Of a DNA stretch of 5,448 nt, positions 5,068 through 5,448 are shown piece by piece. The notes below the pieces were generated by a model, which did no database searches, was not told where the DNA came from, and saw only the letters and a program-made list of their open reading frames with translations. Origin of the DNA: an uncultured Bacilli bacterium (lineage in GTDB: Bacteria > Bacillota_I > Bacilli_A > RF39 > UBA660); contig CANQZH010000082.1 of assembly GCA_947628245.1 (NCBI GenBank), forward strand, positions 1-5,448, read 5' to 3'. The stretch's first letter is position 1. The number at the start of each line of letters is the position of its first letter. The position numbers were made by a program, and so were the translations under genes.

Positions 5068-5448
5068 TTAAATATTAAAGAAATTAGCTATTCCTTTAAC
5101 TCCATCATAATAGTAATCCATTATTTCAATACCTAATTTAATTTTACTTTCATTAATTGTATTGTTTTTTAGGTATTCATTAATTATTTCTTCAATTAAT
5201 TTATCATAATAGAAAGTTATTGAACCATATTTTGAATTAATTAAAAGATTAACTAATTCATTAATTTTACTATTTATATCTTCTTCTAGATTGGCTAATA
5301 AATATTCGTTTATATTTACTTTTTCACCATCCACCAACATATCATTACCTAAAATTGTTGCTAACTTTTTTTGAAATGGTAATTTTTCTTTTTCAATATC
5401 TTCAATTAAATAATTTTTATATTGTAAAGTTTTTTCAACTGTATATTT
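5068..5448 (-). CDS. Unrecognised helical protein, C-terminal 126 residues; 5' end outside window
   Basis: The frame stays open on the minus strand from 5448 to the TAA at 5070-5068. The Met at 5340 is therefore probably internal: 36 more codons precede it, and no convincing ribosome binding site is seen before it. The visible part begins KYTVEKTLQYKNYLIEDIEK and ends GVKGIANFFNI. It is rich in Lys, Glu, Asn and Ile and is probably mostly α-helical. It has no Cys, Trp or His, and I see no membrane segment and no catalytic motif. I do not recognise a family. Its position upstream of a SUKH gene makes it a candidate toxin C-terminus or a further small accessory protein of such a locus. This rests on neighbourhood alone. 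Confidence 0.55.
   Translation of the reverse strand, partial: KYTVEKTLQYKNYLIEDIEKEKLPFQKKLATILGNDMLVDGEKVNINEYLLANLEEDINSKINELVNLLINSKYGSITFYYDKLIEEIINEYLKNNTINESKIKLGIEIMDYYYDGVKGIANFFNI

Noticed and set aside
5338..5340. ATG at 5340 (minus strand) as the start of a 90-residue gene
   Set aside because: The frame continues open to the window edge for 36 codons, and no good Shine-Dalgarno precedes this Met. A longer protein that starts outside the window is more likely.
1..5448. Mollicutes-type code with TGA as Trp, suggested by the extreme AT content
   Set aside because: All ten Trp in the seven frames use TGG, and no gene requires reading through TGA. The lack of TGA stops is explained equally well by few genes and AT bias.
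1..5448. CRISPR array, tRNA, rRNA or transposon ends
   Set aside because: No regularly spaced long identical repeats, no cloverleaf-forming segment with a CCA-type end, no transposase frame and no long terminal inverted repeats were found on either strand.

Overview
This is a strongly AT-rich, gene-dense window with Firmicutes-type genes. Three lie among sporulation-associated loci: an almost complete match to the late forespore sigma factor σG, a YlbJ-type sporulation membrane protein, and a SepM/YlbL-type protease. All ten Trp codons in the seven reading frames are TGG. Six visible stops are TAA and one is TAG, so nothing points to TGA=Trp recoding. The best guess for the source is an uncultured, low-GC, spore-forming member of class Bacilli (gut RF39/RFN20/Erysipelotrichia-like lineages). 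This is inferred from composition and gene content, not demonstrated.

Layout. Positions 1-1332 (+) hold the 3' part of a penicillin-binding protein: the end of the transpeptidase domain with its KTGT motif, then FN3-like and Ig-like extracellular domains. Its start is outside the window. A GC-containing hairpin with T-runs on both sides (about 1331-1354) separates it from the convergent sigG gene (1352-2134, -). sigG lies 46 bp downstream of the sepM/ylbL-like protease gene (2181-3188, -). The gap holds a hairpin that would hide the sigG ribosome binding site and a weak match to a forespore-type promoter. Only 42 bp separate the protease gene from the divergent ylbJ (3231-4118, +). Within those 42 bp one AT-rich octamer reads as a σA extended -10 on one strand and a σE-like -10 on the other.

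The non-coding stretch 4119-4238 contains five degenerate 11-bp units and no gene. Beyond it is a minus-strand run in a different functional style. In transcription order it contains the C-terminal 126 codons of an unrecognised, Lys/Glu/Asn-rich helical protein (5448-5068, start outside the window), a SUKH/SMI1-KNR4 family protein (5017-4631), and a short MerR-type regulator (4586-4239). SUKH proteins are commonly immunity proteins next to polymorphic toxins, so this half may be the tail of a toxin-immunity locus. The candidate toxin is not recognisable.

How the genes fit together. The first half concerns cell envelope and spore development: peptidoglycan synthesis, the forespore sigma factor, a membrane protein needed for spore cortex in Bacillus, and a secreted-domain protease. 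The most interesting details are a σF-like glutamate at position 45 of σG, where Bacillus σG has the asparagine linked to CsfB/Gin sensitivity, and the possible dual mode of sigG expression from the hairpin/promoter overlap.
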